Shown: positions 1 through 7,770 of the stretch, piece by piece | Numbering within the stretch: position 1 is the stretch's first letter | Layout of the letters: each line of letters starts with the position of its first letter | Assembly: GCA_016191165.1 (NCBI GenBank) | Contig: JACPPF010000063.1 | Coordinates: 1-64,000, forward strand | Direction: 5' to 3' | DNA from: Planctomycetota bacterium | GTDB taxonomy: Bacteria > Planctomycetota > Planctomycetia > Gemmatales > Gemmataceae | Length of the DNA stretch: 64,000 bases | Made by a program: the position numbers and the translations under genes | Notes under the pieces: model-generated | What the model saw: the letters and a program-made list of their open reading frames with translations, nothing else | Databases searched by the model: none | What the model was told of the DNA's origin: nothing

Positions 1-1
1 G

Positions 2-97
2 AACGAAGCCGCGCCCAACACGAATTTGCGCCGTCGGTTCGATCAGCTCGATGCAGCGATCGACCAATGGCTTAAAGAACACAACATGGCCGCATGA
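2..97 (+). CDS. C-terminal end of an unidentified protein (partial)
   Basis: An open frame enters from the left edge and stops with TGA at 95-97. It gives 31 residues ending in QWLKEHNMAA, with charged and hydrophobic residues spaced as in an amphipathic helix. No start is visible and nothing here allows a family assignment. The next gene starts about 150 bases downstream on the same strand, behind a small hairpin, so the two may or may not be co-transcribed. Confidence is limited because the piece is short, but no other frame gives a better reading. Confidence 0.45.
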   Translation, partial: NEAAPNTNLRRRFDQLDAAIDQWLKEHNMAA

Positions 98-207
98 ACT
101 TGACTCATGCGCTATGAGTTTTTTGGATTAAGTAACCTAGGTTCGATCGATTTGAACCAGGCCAAACAATAGGCGGGTTGGCGACGTTCTGCGGAGGCGT
201 GGGAGCC

Positions 208-226
208 GACGCTTCGGCGAAGCGTC
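208..226. repeat. short perfect palindrome ahead of the DUF11 gene
   Basis: GACGCTTCG and CGAAGCGTC pair over nine bases around a single G. It sits within a longer stretch (about 195-235) of the same style as the other GC-rich palindromes in this window, just before the GGGGAG ribosome site of the next gene. It could fold in the leader mRNA; there is no T-run, so it is not an obvious terminator. Confidence 0.5.
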
Positions 227-245
227 GCTAACCGGGGAGCCAATG

Positions 246-1703
246 ATGCGACGTTTCGGTTTCTGTCTCGCCATCGTGCTTTGCGTGGCCGACCTCGCCT
301 TTGCGCAGCTTCCATTTCCGCAGGCGATGGTTCCGCCGCCGGGACCGTTGATGTATGTCCGTTTCACCGGTCCGAAAGGCGCAAAGATCACCGTCTATCG
401 CGGCTTCGACAAGGGGCAGACGCTCGAGCTTCCGTGCAAGCTCGGCTTTCGGCCTGGCTATGCCTATCGTCTTGCGGTTTTCGACCTGCCGAACCTCCCC
501 CGCCAGGTCTTCTGCCCGACTCTGGAAATCCACGGCACGCTCGCGCTGGTGCCCAAGGCTCGCAATGCCGATTTTCCCGCGCACATCAACTTTAGCGAAG
601 ATGAGTTCGGCCGGGTGATGGCGGGTTCGTTCGTCAAAAAGGTCATCACCCTGGAGCGGCCAGATCAAGCCATCCCGGTCGCGTCGAAGGCCGACAGACC
701 GCTGGAAGTGCCGGTGCAAGGAACGCGCGACCCTTACGTTGAAGCCACCGAGCGCGGGCAACCGTTGATTGTCCTTCAACTGGGGCAGCGTTATCTGACG
801 CCCCAGGAATTGAACGCGACGGCCACCCCAGGTACCATCCTGCTGCCGGGCGATCGCGTGCTGGGCACGCCGCGCCGGCCTCCGTATCTGTTTTGGAGCC
901 GGTGTCCGGTTTTCGATCCGCTTCATGGCCCGCAACATGCGTCCGACTTTGTCACCATCTTCGACGGCGGCGACAGCGGCAATCCCGCGGGCATCAACCG
1001 CTTCGGCAAACCGCGCGGCCTCGATCCCACGGACACCTTGGCCGAATACACGGATAGCAAGGGTTTTCGCCGACTTGCCGCCTCGAATCGCGTCGGATTG
1101 TGCGTACCGCGGTTCGTCGTCATCAAGTCGGAATTTCGCCTGGCGGCCCAGACGGTTCGGACCAGCGTGGAAAACAGGCTGATCGCGACGGCGACCAACG
1201 CCGCGGTCGGACAGCGCGCGCTCCGCGGGCAGTCTCAGCAGACGCAGGCCGAATCGATGAAAACCCAGATACGCCTGAGCGGCACCTTTAACACGCTCGG
1301 CACCTCGGTCGTCGGTCGCGTACAGGGCCTGAAAATCCAATCGACGCTTCGCAGCACAAAGAATGTGGACGCCACCATGGCGGGACCAAAGCAGCCCGAA
1401 CCGACCGACGGTCCGTTGCTGATCATCAAGTGGCCTGACCTATGCGCGGCAAATGTGGGCGACGTGGTCACCTTCTACCTCAAATACAGCAACACCGGCG
1501 GACAGCCCATCACCGACGTGGTCGTCTCCGACAGTCTGGCGGCTCGCTTCGAATACGTCAAGGGTAGTGCGAAAACCGACCGCGATGCCCGGTTCACCAC
1601 CCAGGCCAATGAGGCCGGTTCAACCGTTTTGCGCTGGGAATTCACCAGCGAGTTGCAACCGCGCGAACATGGCTTGATCGCGTTTCAAGTGAAAGTGCGT
1701 TAA
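246..1703 (+). CDS. secreted DUF11 (conserved repeat domain) protein
   Basis: A protein of 485 residues with a cleavable signal peptide (MRRFGFCLAIVLCVADLAFA, then QLPFPQ). The middle is unique sequence rich in Pro/Arg. The last about 85 residues form one DUF11 unit: GDVVTFYLKYSNTGG, then ITDVVVSDSL and a closing beta strand FQVKVR. DUF11 is an Ig-like beta domain of bacterial surface proteins, so an exported structural or adhesive role is inferred; no catalytic motif is visible. ATG 246 is preferred because GGGGAG at 234-239 is six bases away; ATG 243 would leave only three. A palindrome lies just upstream. Confidence 0.8.
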   Translation: MRRFGFCLAIVLCVADLAFAQLPFPQAMVPPPGPLMYVRFTGPKGAKITVYRGFDKGQTLELPCKLGFRPGYAYRLAVFDLPNLPRQVFCPTLEIHGTLALVPKARNADFPAHINFSEDEFGRVMAGSFVKKVITLERPDQAIPVASKADRPLEVPVQGTRDPYVEATERGQPLIVLQLGQRYLTPQELNATATPGTILLPGDRVLGTPRRPPYLFWSRCPVFDPLHGPQHASDFVTIFDGGDSGNPAGINRFGKPRGLDPTDTLAEYTDSKGFRRLAASNRVGLCVPRFVVIKSEFRLAAQTVRTSVENRLIATATNAAVGQRALRGQSQQTQAESMKTQIRLSGTFNTLGTSVVGRVQGLKIQSTLRSTKNVDATMAGPKQPEPTDGPLLIIKWPDLCAANVGDVVTFYLKYSNTGGQPITDVVVSDSLAARFEYVKGSAKTDRDARFTTQANEAGSTVLRWEFTSELQPREHGLIAFQVKVR

Positions 1704-1781
1704 GAAGTGCGACGAGCCGGCGGCGCGAGCGACGGTTCGCAACACCGTCCTTCTCGCTCCCGGCTCGTATCGATTGGCAGC

Positions 1782-2198
1782 TCAAAACGGCAAAGGCCGC
1801 AACAAACCGCTGTTGTAAATCACGTCCACGGAACCGTCCGGATTGAAACGGGCCTCGACCGTGTAGTCGCCAAAATTGTAGACGATCCGGTCGGCGCGAT
1901 GTTCCAGCCGTGGTTGGCCTTCCGGCATTCGGAGCGGCACGCTGATGTTTCGCCCGTTATAGGGGTGGCGAAACGTCACGATTTGATTCGCGCGCACGAC
2001 AAACGGGTAAGGCAACGGCCGAACGCCAAGCACGCGGCGCAGTTCGCCCATCGTTCCCTCCGGCCCGATGGGGACTTGCGCGGTGGCGCCACAGGCGTTG
2101 GTCGGCACGAAGCGAAATCGCAGTTGCTCCGCGGACGCCAGCGATGGCATGGTGCACAAAACAAGACTCAGCAAGAACCAACGAAGTTGCTGTCGCAT
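1782..2198 (-). CDS. small secreted protein, unknown function
   Basis: 138 residues beginning with a typical signal peptide (MRQQLRWFLLSLVLCTMPSLASA) followed by a mature part of about 115 residues. The mature part has alternating hydrophobic residues typical of beta sandwich folds (VVRANQIVTFRHPYNGR, YNFGDYTVEARFNPDGSV). I do not recognise the family. It converges on the DUF11 gene and is followed on the same strand by nothing close; a small lipoprotein gene lies 80 bases upstream, also on the minus strand, so the two may form a unit. Signal peptide and codon pattern support a real gene. Confidence 0.7.
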   Translation of the reverse strand: MRQQLRWFLLSLVLCTMPSLASAEQLRFRFVPTNACGATAQVPIGPEGTMGELRRVLGVRPLPYPFVVRANQIVTFRHPYNGRNISVPLRMPEGQPRLEHRADRIVYNFGDYTVEARFNPDGSVDVIYNSGLLRPLPF

Positions 2199-2280
2199 GG
2201 GTGGAACCTCCCAACATCACGCTCGCGGCGTAGCGCCCCCAAGGCGCCGACGCCATCGCCAAAGCGCACACGGCGATTGT

Positions 2281-2466
2281 TTAACGCGGAACCAAAACAC
2301 CCGGCGGCGGCGGAGCCGGAATCTGGCCCTGTGGACACGGCGCCGGCGCCGGGGTCGTCGCCACCACGGCCGGGGCGTACGTCGGTTGATAGCTTGAACG
2401 CGAGCGGCAGCCGCTGGCGATCACCAGGGTCAATGCCAGCACAACATAACAAAAGCGAAGAGCCAT
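2281..2466 (-). CDS. small proline-rich lipoprotein
   Basis: 61 residues. The N-terminus has a lipobox: a hydrophobic stretch MALRFCYVVLALTLVIASGC, with Cys20 as the likely lipidated residue. The mature part is only about 40 residues, rich in Pro, Ala and Val (TTPAPAPCPQGQIPAPPPPG). Such tiny lipoproteins are common and mostly uncharacterised; a membrane-anchored spacer is the most that can be said. A ribosome site reading GGAGATG (plus strand about 2470-2476) precedes the ATG. It lies 80 bases upstream of the small secreted protein, on the same strand. Confidence 0.6.
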   Translation of the reverse strand: MALRFCYVVLALTLVIASGCRSRSSYQPTYAPAVVATTPAPAPCPQGQIPAPPPPGVLVPR

Positions 2467-2792
2467 GGGGCATCTCCTTCCAGGCGGCGCATACTAAGTG
2501 CGATCCCGTTGGCGCCGGCAACGGGAAGGTAGCCATTGCAACCGTCCCCATTTCTCTGGGCGACGCGATCGCTCGGCTGACCAGAATCGGTCTACCGAGA
2601 AAACTCGGCCCGATCCTTTGTTTGCGCGGGACAGGCGGAAAAGAAAACTTCCGCGCTCTACTTAACCCTAGAGCAATCCCTATAACTGCGACAATCATTT
2701 CTTGAGTGGTTTCGCTGATTTGCGGCAAATTTGGTTCGGCCTATAGCGATTGAAACGAATCTGGCGATTGGGTCAAGTTTTCCGAATCAACC
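2467..2792. other. intergenic stretch, no gene supported
   Basis: About 330 bases between the lipoprotein start and the palindrome pair. GC is lower than in the genes (for example the stretch near 2670-2780). It should hold the promoter of the lipoprotein gene on the minus strand, but I could not single out a convincing -35/-10 pair. An open minus-strand frame crosses it, but its lower part overlaps the lipoprotein gene in another frame. Confidence 0.4.
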
Positions 2793-2898
2793 AACCCGGA
2801 GCGCAAACGACGGGATCAGCCGTCCCCATCGCTTCAACGTGACCAGCCCGGAGCGCAAGCGACGGGATCAGCCGTCCCCGTCGCTTGCGCTCCGGGCT
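2793..2898. repeat. tandem pair of palindromic repeats (CCCGGAGCGCAAGCGACGGG family)
   Basis: The second copy (2845-2898) is a perfect inverted repeat of 22 bases (arms 2845-2866 and 2877-2898) with a ten-base loop. The first copy (about 2793-2840) has the same left arm and loop with point changes and a decayed right arm, so it looks like an older duplicate. Other members of the family are at 11585-11612 (half), 37946-38017, 41350-41415 and, inside rsmE, 41650-41707. It lies 10 bases beyond the stop of the YbjQ-like gene and may act as its 3' hairpin. Confidence 0.85.
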
Positions 2899-2908
2899 CA
2901 TCATGCGC

Positions 2909-4021
2909 CTAACGCTCGAGCTTGGTTTCTTCCTCGTGAGTCTTGTCGAAGAACGTGTCGCGATCGCGGATGATGGCCTGAGGAATCAGGATCGGGGTTT
3001 GCGTCGAAATGCCAGGCATTTTCTTGATCGCCGTGCCGATGGCCATGACCTCGACGAAGCTGCTGCCAATCTCATAGATGTGGACCTTGATGCCGATCAC
3101 CAGATCGGCGCCGATGGCCTTGGCTTCTTTCTCGATGTGTTCGAGGCAATTGGCGCGGGCCTCGTAGATCAGTTGCGTGACGCCATCCACCTCGCCTCGA
3201 CCCAACCCCTGAAAGAATGCGCCGATGCCGCGCGCCAGTCCAAGCGAGTAGACCGAGGTTCCCAGAAGCAATCGCATTGGGGCATAGCCGAGGCGAGCGA
3301 GGTTCCAGAGTTCTTCGCCGGTGAGTTCGGAGGTGACCGGGGTTTCGAGGTCGCCGAAGGCGGGTTGATGCGAGGCGGTGCCGACCATGAGCATTTCGCG
3401 AGCGCCGGCGCCGAGCGGGATGATGTGGGTGTGAATATCGACGACTGCATTGGCGCCGCGCTCGCGCGCTTCGTTCTCCAGACGCTCCAGCGCCAGATGG
3501 CGCGTGTGATTGTACATGTCGGAGAATTCCTTGACCTCGCCGCCGGCGAAGCCTCGCAGGAACCCGAAGAACCCGCGGCTCACGCCGAGGGCGTAGGCGA
3601 CATTCCCCATGACGAAGTGGCGCGGATCGTAACCTGCGTCCACCTGGCAATAGAGGTCCTGCCCGGAGCAAGCCGTGGTAAAAAACGGGCCGACGTAATC
3701 CTTGCCCTTGATGGTCGAGCCGATGGCGATGAACTCGCGCAGTCCGCTCAGGTTGCGCAGGTCGGACGTGACCCCGGTGACGCCATGCGCGCCATGCGAC
3801 AGCGCTTCCTTCTCCAGGCGCTCGATGGCGGCGTGTCGGCCTTCGGTGATGAGCTGCGTCAAGTTCTCGATCTCGCCGCCGGCGATGGTGCGCAGTCCGC
3901 TGGCGATGCCGCCGACAAAGCCAAGCGATTGCACACTGTTACCGATGACGATGCTGCCCGCCGCCCAGCCTTTTTCCGCCAGACAGAACATCTCGTTGCC
4001 TGAAAATCCGCTTACGATCAC
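2909..4021 (-). CDS. triple YbjQ-domain (heavy-metal-binding-like) protein
   Basis: About 370 residues made of three tandem YbjQ/UPF0145 domains (residues about 1-105, 112-217, 228-333). Each carries the GN/GTSVYSLG-type loop, a G-R-G-GE segment, a helix ARxxxLERLExEA and a final strand ending in hGT. YbjQ proteins are normally about 107 residues and form a pentameric ring; three fused copies are unusual. Metal binding is only suggested by the Pfam name. The start is taken as GTG at 4021 with AGG six bases upstream, because the longer open frame to 4309 reads through non-homologous sequence and into the neighbouring gene. A charged tail of about 25 residues ends the protein. Confidence 0.75.
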   Translation of the reverse strand: MIVSGFSGNEMFCLAEKGWAAGSIVIGNSVQSLGFVGGIASGLRTIAGGEIENLTQLITEGRHAAIERLEKEALSHGAHGVTGVTSDLRNLSGLREFIAIGSTIKGKDYVGPFFTTACSGQDLYCQVDAGYDPRHFVMGNVAYALGVSRGFFGFLRGFAGGEVKEFSDMYNHTRHLALERLENEARERGANAVVDIHTHIIPLGAGAREMLMVGTASHQPAFGDLETPVTSELTGEELWNLARLGYAPMRLLLGTSVYSLGLARGIGAFFQGLGRGEVDGVTQLIYEARANCLEHIEKEAKAIGADLVIGIKVHIYEIGSSFVEVMAIGTAIKKMPGISTQTPILIPQAIIRDRDTFFDKTHEEETKLER

Positions 4022-4190
4022 GGTGGACCTCGTTTCGTGTAGGTTGTCGTCAGTTGTTTTTTTTGAAGAGGCTGAATGGGCATGGTAGCGGACGATGATG
4101 AGGATGCAAGGAAAAAAGGGAAAGACTTGGCGCGCCGGCAATCTTCGGCATGACCACGCCGCATTAAACGTAGCGCTACTTGCGGAGTTG

Positions 4191-5378
4191 TCAGTAGGAC
4201 GAATGAACCGCCGGGGCCGTTTCGATCCGGGCACTCGCCATGAACAGGTGGATCGAGTCAATCGCCAGAACCAGCGCGTAGAGCAAGGCGCCAATCGGCT
4301 GGCTGCCATGCGTATCAGCGAACATGCGCATTGGGCCGACGAAATCGGTGACGGCGGGGCCCATCAGGAACAGGCTCGTCCATAGCAGCGCGAGCTTCCA
4401 CCAAACGGGGGAGGGATGGTACGCCTCAACACAACTCTGGGCGACGGCCGGTGCGACAACGATGTACGTGCAGCCTTCGGTCGCCGGCCCGAACAGGGCG
4501 ACCCATAGGGCAAAACCCTGATACGTCCGCAACAGTACCACTCTGGCGTCCGCCCCCGCGCGCTGAATCAGCCACGTCCATACGAGCACGCATCCCCCCG
4601 CGGCCATGCCCAGCAGCGTGAACGTTCGCGAGTCAAGCGGATGATTGCACAACGCGCACACTTGATCGAGCGCACGCTGTCGATCGCGATTGATCCCCTC
4701 GCTCTCGCGGAGATGATGCACCCAGCTGGCGTACTCGTTCGCGACATAGCCGGGCGACTGGGCCAGAAATGGCAACGCCAGACACACCGCCAGCGCCACG
4801 ATCAAGCGAGGCAGCAACTCGCGCGGCTTCCACGCGGCCACGAGCAGCGCCAACGCGAGTGAGTAGGACTTGACCATCACACCGAGCGCAACCAGGGCGG
4901 CCGAGCCAGTCCAGCGTTGCCGGGCGGCTAACGACAGGCCCCAAAGCAAAAGCCCGACCATCGCGCAATTCGCCTGTCCGTTGGCCATGCTGTGCAACGA
5001 CCCGGGGAGCGCCAGCATCAAAAAAGCCGCCTCCAGCGCCGGCTTTTCGGGCACGGGCGACAAATGCCGCCAGGCACTCTTGAGGCCGACGAAATAGATG
5101 CCGATGTTCAGTACCTTCCAGATCAAAGACGCCCACGAATCCGGCAAAATTACGAGCGGCGCCAGGAAGACGGCAAAAAGCGGACTGTAGCGAAAGTAGT
5201 CGGCCTGGAGAACGTAGATATCCTCGCCGGTCCACCACAGGCGAATCGCCGGATCGTAGATTAGATAGAGGTTGTGCGCCTGTGTGAAAAAAAAGGCGTG
5301 AACGCCAATGCCGAGCGTGGTGAGGAACCAGACGAGGTTAGCCAGCGACCTGCATACACGGGCCAGATTGTTTGTCAC
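4191..5378 (-). CDS. GT87 (DUF2029) polyprenyl-phosphate sugar transferase-like membrane protein
   Basis: 395 residues with about ten hydrophobic segments. The first loop carries YDPAIRLWWTGEDIY and then YFRYSPLFAVFLAPL, the pattern of the GT87/DUF2029 family, where an acidic residue in this loop is catalytic. A later loop has ANGQANCAMVGLLLW, the family's GQ-N motif. Known members transfer mannose or arabinose from polyprenyl phosphate on the outer face of the membrane; the substrate here cannot be told. It is upstream of the triple YbjQ gene on the same strand (170-base gap). A second GT87 gene lies at 31442-32797. Confidence 0.75.
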   Translation of the reverse strand: MTNNLARVCRSLANLVWFLTTLGIGVHAFFFTQAHNLYLIYDPAIRLWWTGEDIYVLQADYFRYSPLFAVFLAPLVILPDSWASLIWKVLNIGIYFVGLKSAWRHLSPVPEKPALEAAFLMLALPGSLHSMANGQANCAMVGLLLWGLSLAARQRWTGSAALVALGVMVKSYSLALALLVAAWKPRELLPRLIVALAVCLALPFLAQSPGYVANEYASWVHHLRESEGINRDRQRALDQVCALCNHPLDSRTFTLLGMAAGGCVLVWTWLIQRAGADARVVLLRTYQGFALWVALFGPATEGCTYIVVAPAVAQSCVEAYHPSPVWWKLALLWTSLFLMGPAVTDFVGPMRMFADTHGSQPIGALLYALVLAIDSIHLFMASARIETAPAVHSSY

Positions 5379-5745
5379 GGACTCCCCCTCCTTCGCTCAG
5401 AACCACGTTGGAGCCTTGCTCGAAGGAAGCAATCCGCGCCGGCTCGGATGTGGAGCTGGAAAATAGCCAGATCTCAGAAAAAACACAATGGCGAGTGCGA
5501 TGGCGGCGCGGTATGGCGTACGCCTTGGTGAGCCCGGTACGCAAGGGCGTGGCACAAATACTCAAAGCCAAGAGCACAACAAGGAAAGAAGGATAGCAAT
5601 GAACGTCAGATTCGGAGTTTTTGTGCAAAGCCTCTCTCCTATAAAGACTCAAAACTCGCGGCCAAGACCGGACATGACTTTGCCAACTTCTTAAGAAATG
5701 GGTTACGTAGATCGATTTCGCCTCGCCCGGCGGGAGCAAGGTTTT
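5379..5745. other. intergenic stretch with a copy of an 18-base dispersed repeat
   Basis: 367 bases between divergent genes. The only recognisable element is GAGTTTTTGTGCAAAGCC at 5615-5632, identical to the right arm of the nested inverted repeat at 41152-41283. A small open frame starting ATG 5599 spans this repeat and codes 31 residues without family features; I do not call it a gene. No clear promoter was identified for either neighbour. Confidence 0.4.
5615..5632 (+). repeat. 18-base dispersed repeat (GAGTTTTTGTGCAAAGCC)
   Basis: Exact copy of 41266-41283, and one mismatch from the inverse of 41152-41169. Here it occurs as a single arm without a partner nearby. Two exact 18-mers 36 kb apart are far more than chance in this GC-rich sequence. 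Confidence 0.7.
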
Positions 5746-6849
5746 ATGAAAATCAATCGCATCCGCGCCTATCAGGTGGATCTGCCGCTGGCGGAGGGGA
5801 GTTACAAGTGGTCGGGTGGGAAATTGGTCACGGTGTTTGACAGCACGGTTGCGGCAGTCGAGACCGATGCGGGCGTCGCGGGATACGGCGAGGTGTGCCC
5901 GCTCGGGCCGTTCTATTTGCCGGCCTACGCACGCGGCGTGCGTGCCGGGATCATGGAACTTGGCCCGCATCTTTTGGGCGAGGACCCGTGTGAACTTGGC
6001 AAGCTGAATCGCCGGATGGATGCCGTGTTGAAGGGGCACGCCTATGTCAAGTCGGCTATCGACATGGCCTGCTGGGACATCCTTGGCAAGGTGACGCGGC
6101 AGCCGGTGTGCGTGCTCATGGGCGGCCGCTTTGGCCAGGACTTTGGCCTGTACCGTGCCATCTCGCAGGAAGCGCCCGAGGCCATGGCGAGCCGCGTCGC
6201 CGGGTATCGGGCGGAGGGGTATCGCCGTTTTCAGCTCAAGGTTGGCGGCGATCCCGCGGTTGACATCGAACGCATTCGCGCGGTTGCAAGCCAGTTGCAA
6301 TCGGGTGACCGGTTGGTTGCGGATGCGAACACGGGCTGGCTCATGCACGATGCGCTGCGCGTCGTGCGGGCGGTGCGAGATCTCGACGTCTACATCGAAC
6401 AGCCGTGTTTGAGTTACGAGGAATGTCTGACCATCCGCCGGCACACCGATCACCCGTTCGTGCTGGATGAGGTCATCGATTCCATCGACATGCTTCTGCG
6501 CGGCCACGCGGATCGAGCGATGGACGTGGTCAACCTCAAGATCAGCAAGCTCGGCGGCTTGACGAAAACGAAACAGGCGCGTGACCTGTGCGTTTCCCTT
6601 GGTCTGGCGATGACGCTCGAAGATAGCTGGGGCGGCGACATCGTGACCGCGGCGATCGCCCATCTTGGGCACAGCACGCCGCCGGAGTTTCTCTTCACAG
6701 CGACGGATTTCAATAGCTATGTCACCACCAGCATCGCTGCTGGCGCCCCGCGCCGCGTCAACGGCCGGATGGCGGCTTCAACGGAGCCCGGGCTCGGCGT
6801 GACGCCGAAGTGGGATGTGCTCGGGGCGGCGGTTGTCGAAATACAGTGA
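5746..6849 (+). CDS. enolase-superfamily dehydratase/epimerase (muconate lactonizing enzyme subgroup)
   Basis: 367 residues with the full enolase-superfamily layout: an N-terminal capping domain (1-125) and a TIM barrel. Catalytic positions are intact: Lys165 in FQLKVGGD, metal ligands Asp193 (VADANTG), Glu218 (YIEQP) and Asp241 (VLDEV), and Lys265 (NLKISKLGG). This is the two-lysine MLE subgroup. The overall wording resembles cis-3-hydroxyproline dehydratase or hydroxyproline-betaine epimerase, but the substrate is not settled by sequence alone. ATG 5746 is chosen over the longer in-frame start at 5698, since [15 protein letters not shown] is the usual family N-terminus. No linked transporter or proline gene is present. 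Confidence 0.8.
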   Translation: MKINRIRAYQVDLPLAEGSYKWSGGKLVTVFDSTVAAVETDAGVAGYGEVCPLGPFYLPAYARGVRAGIMELGPHLLGEDPCELGKLNRRMDAVLKGHAYVKSAIDMACWDILGKVTRQPVCVLMGGRFGQDFGLYRAISQEAPEAMASRVAGYRAEGYRRFQLKVGGDPAVDIERIRAVASQLQSGDRLVADANTGWLMHDALRVVRAVRDLDVYIEQPCLSYEECLTIRRHTDHPFVLDEVIDSIDMLLRGHADRAMDVVNLKISKLGGLTKTKQARDLCVSLGLAMTLEDSWGGDIVTAAIAHLGHSTPPEFLFTATDFNSYVTTSIAAGAPRRVNGRMAASTEPGLGVTPKWDVLGAAVVEIQ

Positions 6850-6884
6850 CCAGTGGTTAGTGGCCAGTGATATGCAGCAATGAA

Positions 6885-6963
6885 GAATGAGGAATGAGGA
6901 AATAGGAAATGTTAAAGGGGGGGCATGCGATGGAATTACTTCTCCATTCCTCATTCCTCATTC
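6885..6963. repeat. perfect 16-base inverted repeat (GAATGAGGAATGAGGA)
   Basis: GAATGAGGAATGAGGA (6885-6900) is matched by its exact complement at 6948-6963. The arms are themselves tandem repeats of GAATGAG. The 47-base loop contains a run of G (about 6916-6923). It lies between the dehydratase stop and the peptidase start and could act as a 3' hairpin for the former. Confidence 0.7.
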
Positions 6964-7017
6964 GTCATTCCTAATTGAATTCGCGTGGCGAACCGCATCA
7001 TGAACCAGGGAGATGGA

Positions 7018-7731
7018 ATGAGCCGATTCTTGTTGACCGGGGTGTTGATCTCGGTCGTGGTGGTTCCAGTTGCGGCGCAGGCGCCGCCGATTCCGACGGC
7101 GCACACCAAGCGCGACATCGAGGGCTGGACGGTCCACATCGATGATCGGCTGCTGGACGGGCCTGATAAAAAACTGGGCGACCATTCACTGCGAATTCTT
7201 GCTAACCGCTTGTACGACATCAAGCACGTTCTTCCAGCTGACAAGGTCAAGCGATTGCAACAGGTGCCGATCTGGATCGACAAGTCGCACGGCAAGCTGC
7301 GGCCGGCGCAGTATCATCCGAGTGCCGGCTGGCTCAAGGCCAATGGTTATTCCAAGGCGCTTGCCAAATGCGTTCACATTCCCAACGCGGCCGATTTCTC
7401 GAGCGTCGGACATCAGCGGGTGCAGCCGTGGTCGGTTCTGCACGAGCTGGCGCATGCGTATCACGATCAGGTGCTGGGTTTTGATAACGCCGAGGTGGTT
7501 GCCGCGTTCGCCCGGTTTCGCGATGGCGGGAAATACAAAAGTGTCCTGCACATCAACGGCAGAAAAGTGAAGCACTATGGCTTGACCAATCAAATGGAGT
7601 TCTTCGCGGAAATGACGGAGGCTTTCTTTGGACAGAATGATTTCTTCCCGTTCAATCGCGCGGAACTGAAGCGCGAGGAGCCGGAGGTTTTTGAGTTGTT
7701 GACGAAGATCTGGGGCACGAAAGTGAAATAG
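7018..7731 (+). CDS. secreted zinc metallopeptidase, HExxH family
   Basis: 237 residues from ATG 7018, which has AGGGAGA about eight bases upstream. The signal peptide is MSRFLLTGVLISVVVVPVAA, cleaved near AQAPP. The zinc site is clear: HELAHAYH at about residue 144, followed about 50 residues later by NQMEFFAEMTEAFFG, which offers the third ligand (Glu). This arrangement fits gluzincins resembling the anthrax lethal-factor-like/ATLF group seen in several secreted bacterial proteins; the substrate is unknown. A longer start at 6985 would only add residues in front of the signal peptide. It converges with the kinase-tubulin gene; GCTCGCCTTTGGCGAAC in the gap forms a short hairpin. Confidence 0.75.
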   Translation: MSRFLLTGVLISVVVVPVAAQAPPIPTAHTKRDIEGWTVHIDDRLLDGPDKKLGDHSLRILANRLYDIKHVLPADKVKRLQQVPIWIDKSHGKLRPAQYHPSAGWLKANGYSKALAKCVHIPNAADFSSVGHQRVQPWSVLHELAHAYHDQVLGFDNAEVVAAFARFRDGGKYKSVLHINGRKVKHYGLTNQMEFFAEMTEAFFGQNDFFPFNRAELKREEPEVFELLTKIWGTKVK

Positions 7732-7770
7732 TTTGGCCGCTCGCCTTTGGCGAACGCTTGCCCCGCTGGA

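Noticed and set aside
228-1340. 370-codon minus-strand frame opposite the DUF11 gene
   Set aside because: Arg-rich composition, no signal peptide or domain; the plus-strand gene has both.
2168-2728. 186-codon minus-strand frame covering the small lipoprotein
   Set aside because: Overlaps the lipoprotein gene in another frame, has no ribosome site and no domain; the lipobox gene explains the region better.
4022-4309. N-terminal extension of the triple YbjQ gene
   Set aside because: Overlaps the upstream GT87 gene and has no similarity to the repeated domain; GTG 4021 has a ribosome site.
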